Shown here in pieces: positions 7,233 through 9,926 of a stretch of 9,926 nucleotides of DNA (positions are counted from its first letter, which is position 1; each line of letters begins with the position of its first letter). The notes under the pieces are model-generated. The model searched no databases, was not told where the DNA came from, and worked only from the letters and a program-made list of their open reading frames with translations. The stretch spans positions 1 to 9,926 of the forward strand of contig SXQR01000277.1 of NCBI GenBank assembly GCA_005792865.1, in the 5' to 3' direction. The position numbers and the translations under genes were made by a program. The DNA comes from Flavobacterium sp. (GTDB lineage Bacteria > Bacteroidota > Bacteroidia > Flavobacteriales > Flavobacteriaceae).

Positions 7233-7253
7233 TCAATCATCAATCATCAATCA
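7233..7253 (+). repeat. Three perfect tandem copies of a 7-base unit in the leader
   Basis: The unit TCAATCA is repeated three times without mismatch, ending five bases before the ATG at 7259, and is followed by AAATC. It lies between the candidate -7 box and the start codon, so a change in copy number would alter leader length but not reading frame. Confidence 0.85.
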
Positions 7254-7258
7254 AAATC

Positions 7259-9634
7259 ATGAAATCAATCCTACTGTATTTTTGCCTTTTGGGCAACCTC
7301 CTGGCCGCGTATGCCCAGGGATCAACGTCCGTCACGGGAAAGGTGGTGGATAAGGCAACCGGCATCGCGATTCCCTACGCCTCGGTATCGGTAAAAAACC
7401 AGGGCAAAATTGTTACCGGCGCGCTCACAGCCGACGACGGCTCCTTCGAGATCAAGAACGTCCCCGCTTCGGCCGTGACCGTGGAGATCCAGTTCATGGG
7501 TTACAAGCCACGCACGATGCAGGCCGACCTGACCGCATCGGGGAAAAATCACAGCATCGGGACCGTGGCGATCGAGGAAGACGCCGTCAAGCTCAATGAG
7601 GTCACGGTCATCGCCGAACGCTCCACCATCGAGCAGAAGATCGACCGCAAAGTGATCAACGTGGGCCGCGACCTGACCAGCGCGGGCGCCACCGCATCGG
7701 AAATCATGAACAACATCCCGTCGGTCAACGTGGACCAGGACGGCAAGCTCTCGCTTCGCGGAAACGAGAATGTCCGCGTGCTTGTGGACGGCCGCCCGAC
7801 GACCATCGATCCCGCGCAACTGCTCAAGCAGATCCCGTCGTCTTCCATCAAACGGATCGAACTGATCACCAATCCCAGCGCGAAGTACAATCCCGAAGGC
7901 ATGTCCGGCATTATCAACATCGTGCTGCACAAGAATTCAAACGACGGTTTCAACGCCTCGCTCAATACCTCCTCCACTTTTGCAAAGGAGCCAAAGTCGG
8001 CGAACTCGGTCAATGCCAACTTCCGCTCGGGCAAGGTCAACTTTTTTGGGACCTACGGCGACAATTACGGCAAGCGCATCAACAACGGCAGCATTCACCG
8101 GTATTACGGCAACATGGTCAATGAAAGGCCCCTGTCCATCGACGACGACGAGTCGCACCTCTACAAGATCGGGATGGACTTCTACATCAACGACAAGAAC
8201 ACCCTGTCGGCCTATACCAACCAGAACCGCGTGATCGGCAACAGCGTGATATCGGTACTCAACCTGTTCCCGGACCCGTCGCTCAATCTGGTGCAGGCTT
8301 CAGAGTACAATTCATCGGTTCACGACGCCGCGTACAACATCGCCTACAAGAAACTTTTTGACAAGGAAGGCCGGACGCTTGATTTTGAGGCAAACTACAA
8401 CCGGTATGACGAGAACCAGCGCGCCGAATTCTCTGTTGAAAACACTGATCCGGCCGACGACTACATGGATTTCATCGATGTGGACCGGATGAACGCGACG
8501 GTCAATTTGGACTATGTGTCGCCCGTTGGGACCAAGGGAAACCTCGAACTTGGCGCCGAAGCCCGATACATGCGAACCGAGGACGGATACCTTACCAGCC
8601 GCGAGGATGTGGGCGCGTCCCTATTTGATTACGACGTGGACATTTACTCGGCGTATGCGACCTACGGCCAGAAATTCAGCAAGATTTCCTACCAGCTCGG
8701 GTTGCGGTTTGAAAGCTACCGGGTGGATGCCTTCCTCAACAACGAAAAGATCTTCAAGGACGATTACATCACGGTGTATCCGTCGGCCTCATTTGTTTAC
8801 GAACCTGTCGAGAAAAACCAGTTCCAGATTTCCTACAGCCGGCGCGTGGACAGGCCCAGCATCCAGCAGACCAACCCGATACGTGAATTCAGCACGCCCA
8901 CGCTCACCTCTCAGGGAAATCCCGAGCTGACGCCGCAATTCACCAATTCGATAGAGCTCAATTATACCAAGACCATCGAAAAGGGTTCGTTCACCACGGG
9001 CATTTTTTACCGCATCATCAACGACGAGATCAGCCGCATCATCAGGCCCGACCCGCTTTTCCCCAACCGCGACCTTTTGACTTTTGACAATTTCGACACC
9101 AATACCGCGTTTGGTTTTGAGGCCAGCGCGAACTACAAGATCACCAAGTGGTGGGACGTGCAGCCGTCGGTGGACTTTTCGAGCATAAGGCAATCAGGGA
9201 TCGTATTTACCCGGGACGCCATTACCAACGAGGCGATACCGCTGGACCGCGAGGTCAATGTATCGGCACTGAATGCAAGGCTGAACGCAAATTTCCGTGC
9301 GACGCGCCAATTGCGGTTCCTGCTATTTGGATTTTACAGGGGCGAAGTTGAGGGCATTCAATCGGTCAGGTTGCCGATGTACAAGATCGATATGGGCGGA
9401 CGCTATTCCTTTGCCAAGGACAAGGCGACACTCAGTGTAAGGTTCAACGATATATTCGATACGATGCGTTTTAGGTTCGAGAGCGATTACCCGCCCTCGA
9501 AGGGAGAATTCAAATGGGAAAGCCAGTCCGTATTCGTGGGGCTGAACTACATGTTCGGTACGGGAAAGAACCGCGAACTCCAGCGCAAGCAGCGCGAAGA
9601 CAACACTAGCCAGGGTGGCGGCGGAATGTTTTGA
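7259..9634 (+). CDS. Outer-membrane beta-barrel receptor, TonB-dependent receptor-like, with carboxypeptidase-like regulatory domain
   Basis: This is a predicted outer-membrane receptor or transporter of 791 residues, complete. Residues 1-19 are a signal peptide (MKSILLYFCLLGNLLAAYA) with likely cleavage before Q20. About 24-105 form a carboxypeptidase-regulatory-like beta-sandwich (VTGKVVDKATGIAIPYASV, then DDGSFEIKNV, then IQFMGYKP). About 110-225 form the plug domain (LNEVTVIAE, ASEIMNNIPSVNVDQDG, LRGNENVRVLVDGRP, then IELITNPSAKYNPEGMSGII). The rest is a beta-barrel, with YSRRVDRPSIQQTNP and GNPELTPQFTNSIELNY typical of the outer-membrane beta-barrel family of Bacteroidota. The C-terminus, GGGGMF, is glycine-rich and ends in phenylalanine. 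It is not SusC: it is shorter than usual for SusC and no SusD gene follows. No TonB box is clear. The substrate is unknown; members of this group have been linked to metal, peptide or other uptake. It stands alone between a terminator and a convergent gene. Confidence 0.9.
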   Translation: MKSILLYFCLLGNLLAAYAQGSTSVTGKVVDKATGIAIPYASVSVKNQGKIVTGALTADDGSFEIKNVPASAVTVEIQFMGYKPRTMQADLTASGKNHSIGTVAIEEDAVKLNEVTVIAERSTIEQKIDRKVINVGRDLTSAGATASEIMNNIPSVNVDQDGKLSLRGNENVRVLVDGRPTTIDPAQLLKQIPSSSIKRIELITNPSAKYNPEGMSGIINIVLHKNSNDGFNASLNTSSTFAKEPKSANSVNANFRSGKVNFFGTYGDNYGKRINNGSIHRYYGNMVNERPLSIDDDESHLYKIGMDFYINDKNTLSAYTNQNRVIGNSVISVLNLFPDPSLNLVQASEYNSSVHDAAYNIAYKKLFDKEGRTLDFEANYNRYDENQRAEFSVENTDPADDYMDFIDVDRMNATVNLDYVSPVGTKGNLELGAEARYMRTEDGYLTSREDVGASLFDYDVDIYSAYATYGQKFSKISYQLGLRFESYRVDAFLNNEKIFKDDYITVYPSASFVYEPVEKNQFQISYSRRVDRPSIQQTNPIREFSTPTLTSQGNPELTPQFTNSIELNYTKTIEKGSFTTGIFYRIINDEISRIIRPDPLFPNRDLLTFDNFDTNTAFGFEASANYKITKWWDVQPSVDFSSIRQSGIVFTRDAITNEAIPLDREVNVSALNARLNANFRATRQLRFLLFGFYRGEVEGIQSVRLPMYKIDMGGRYSFAKDKATLSVRFNDIFDTMRFRFESDYPPSKGEFKWESQSVFVGLNYMFGTGKNRELQRKQREDNTSQGGGGMF

Positions 9635-9692
9635 TTCTGCCTTGAATCGATATTTAAAATTGGGTTAAATAAGATTACACGGGTTAGGACAG

Positions 9693-9731
9693 AGGCCCCG
9701 GGACTATCCACCCCGGGGCTTCGCCGTTTTT
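9693..9731 (+). terminator. GC-rich hairpin in the convergent gap, likely terminator for the receptor gene
   Basis: A ten-pair stem (9693-9702 with 9712-9721, core GCCCCGGG pairing with CCCGGGGC, one G-T pair) closes a nine-base loop. A five-T run follows at 9727-9731 on the + strand, after a five-base spacer, and overlaps the stop codon of the opposing gene. The T tail is offset, so termination strength is uncertain. On the - strand no T-run follows directly, so its use by the fabH-like gene is less supported. Confidence 0.65.
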
Positions 9732-9926
9732 ACCAGCGGATGATCACGCTGCCCCAGGTAAACCCGCTCCCGAAGGCGGCCAGGACCACCAGGTCGCCCG
9801 ATTTGATCTTGCCGGCTTCCCAGGCCTCGGTGAGCGCGATGGGGATGGAAGCGGCGGTCGTGTTGCCGTAGCGCTCGATGTTGTTGTACACCTGTTCGTC
9901 TGAGAGTTTGAACTTTTGCTGGATGA
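9730..9926 (-). CDS. fabH: 3-oxoacyl-[acyl-carrier-protein] synthase III, C-terminal part (5' end outside window)
   Basis: The frame ends at TAA (9732-9730 on the - strand) and runs off the right edge, leaving 64 complete residues. They include ERYGNTTAASIPIALTEA, GKIKSGDLVVLAAFGSGF and the end TWGSVIIRW. This is the highly conserved C-terminus of beta-ketoacyl-ACP synthase III, which condenses acetyl- or branched acyl-CoA with malonyl-ACP to start fatty acid synthesis in the cytoplasm. The asparagine in YGNTTAAS corresponds to the catalytic Asn of the Cys-His-Asn triad; the Cys and His lie outside the window. Bacteroidota often carry more than one FabH paralogue, so which copy this is cannot be told. 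It converges on the receptor gene across a 95-base gap. Confidence 0.93.
   Translation of the reverse strand, partial: IQQKFKLSDEQVYNNIERYGNTTAASIPIALTEAWEAGKIKSGDLVVLAAFGSGFTWGSVIIRW

Noticed and set aside
7283..7285. Cys9 of the receptor signal peptide as a lipoprotein cysteine
   Set aside because: The residues before it (LLYF) do not fit a lipobox, and the cysteine lies within the hydrophobic core. A signal peptidase I site after AYA fits better.
7322..8040. Two overlapping - strand open frames opposite the receptor gene
   Set aside because: Both are shadows of the conserved carboxypeptidase-like and plug domains. Their compositions are biased and no promoter or family motif supports them.
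7259..9634. SusC-type receptor of a polysaccharide utilisation locus
   Set aside because: The protein is shorter than usual for SusC, lacks the usual SusC plug signatures, and no SusD gene or glycoside hydrolase is next to it.

Overview
The window looks like chromosomal DNA of a Bacteroidota member, most likely Flavobacteriaceae. The evidence is a type IX secretion system (T9SS) type B sorting domain, a carboxypeptidase-like-domain outer-membrane barrel receptor, promoter candidates resembling the Bacteroidota TTG/TAnnTTTG pattern, and no obvious Shine-Dalgarno sequences before the starts. The base composition is visibly more GC-rich than typical Flavobacterium. I see no mobile element, CRISPR array, tRNA or rRNA, and no gene-free stretch longer than about 235 bases.

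Layout from left to right: (1) the C-terminal end of a TonB-dependent receptor on the + strand, cut by the window edge; (2) argS, arginyl-tRNA synthetase, on the - strand, its stop only 13 bases from the receptor's stop; (3) a divergent promoter region of about 207 bases; (4) a large secreted modular protein of 1531 residues on the + strand, with signal peptide, choice-of-anchor L domain, an Ig-like module, two repeats of one kind, nine tandem repeats of about 71 residues of a second kind, one more repeat of the first kind, another Ig-like module, a SprB-like module and a T9SS type B C-terminal domain; (5) a strong hairpin terminator and a leader region containing a 7-base tandem repeat; (6) a complete outer-membrane beta-barrel receptor of 791 residues on the + strand; (7) a GC-rich hairpin in the convergent gap; (8) the C-terminal end of a beta-ketoacyl-ACP synthase III (fabH-like) on the - strand, cut by the right edge.

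The genes do not form one pathway. argS and fabH are housekeeping genes, and the three + strand genes are all cell-surface or secreted proteins. The large protein would be exported by Sec, cross the outer membrane through T9SS and be displayed or released, probably as an adhesin-like surface protein. The terminator after it suggests that the downstream receptor is a separate transcription unit. The most interesting object is the repeat protein, with its near-mirror module order and a conserved pair of cysteines in every repeat.
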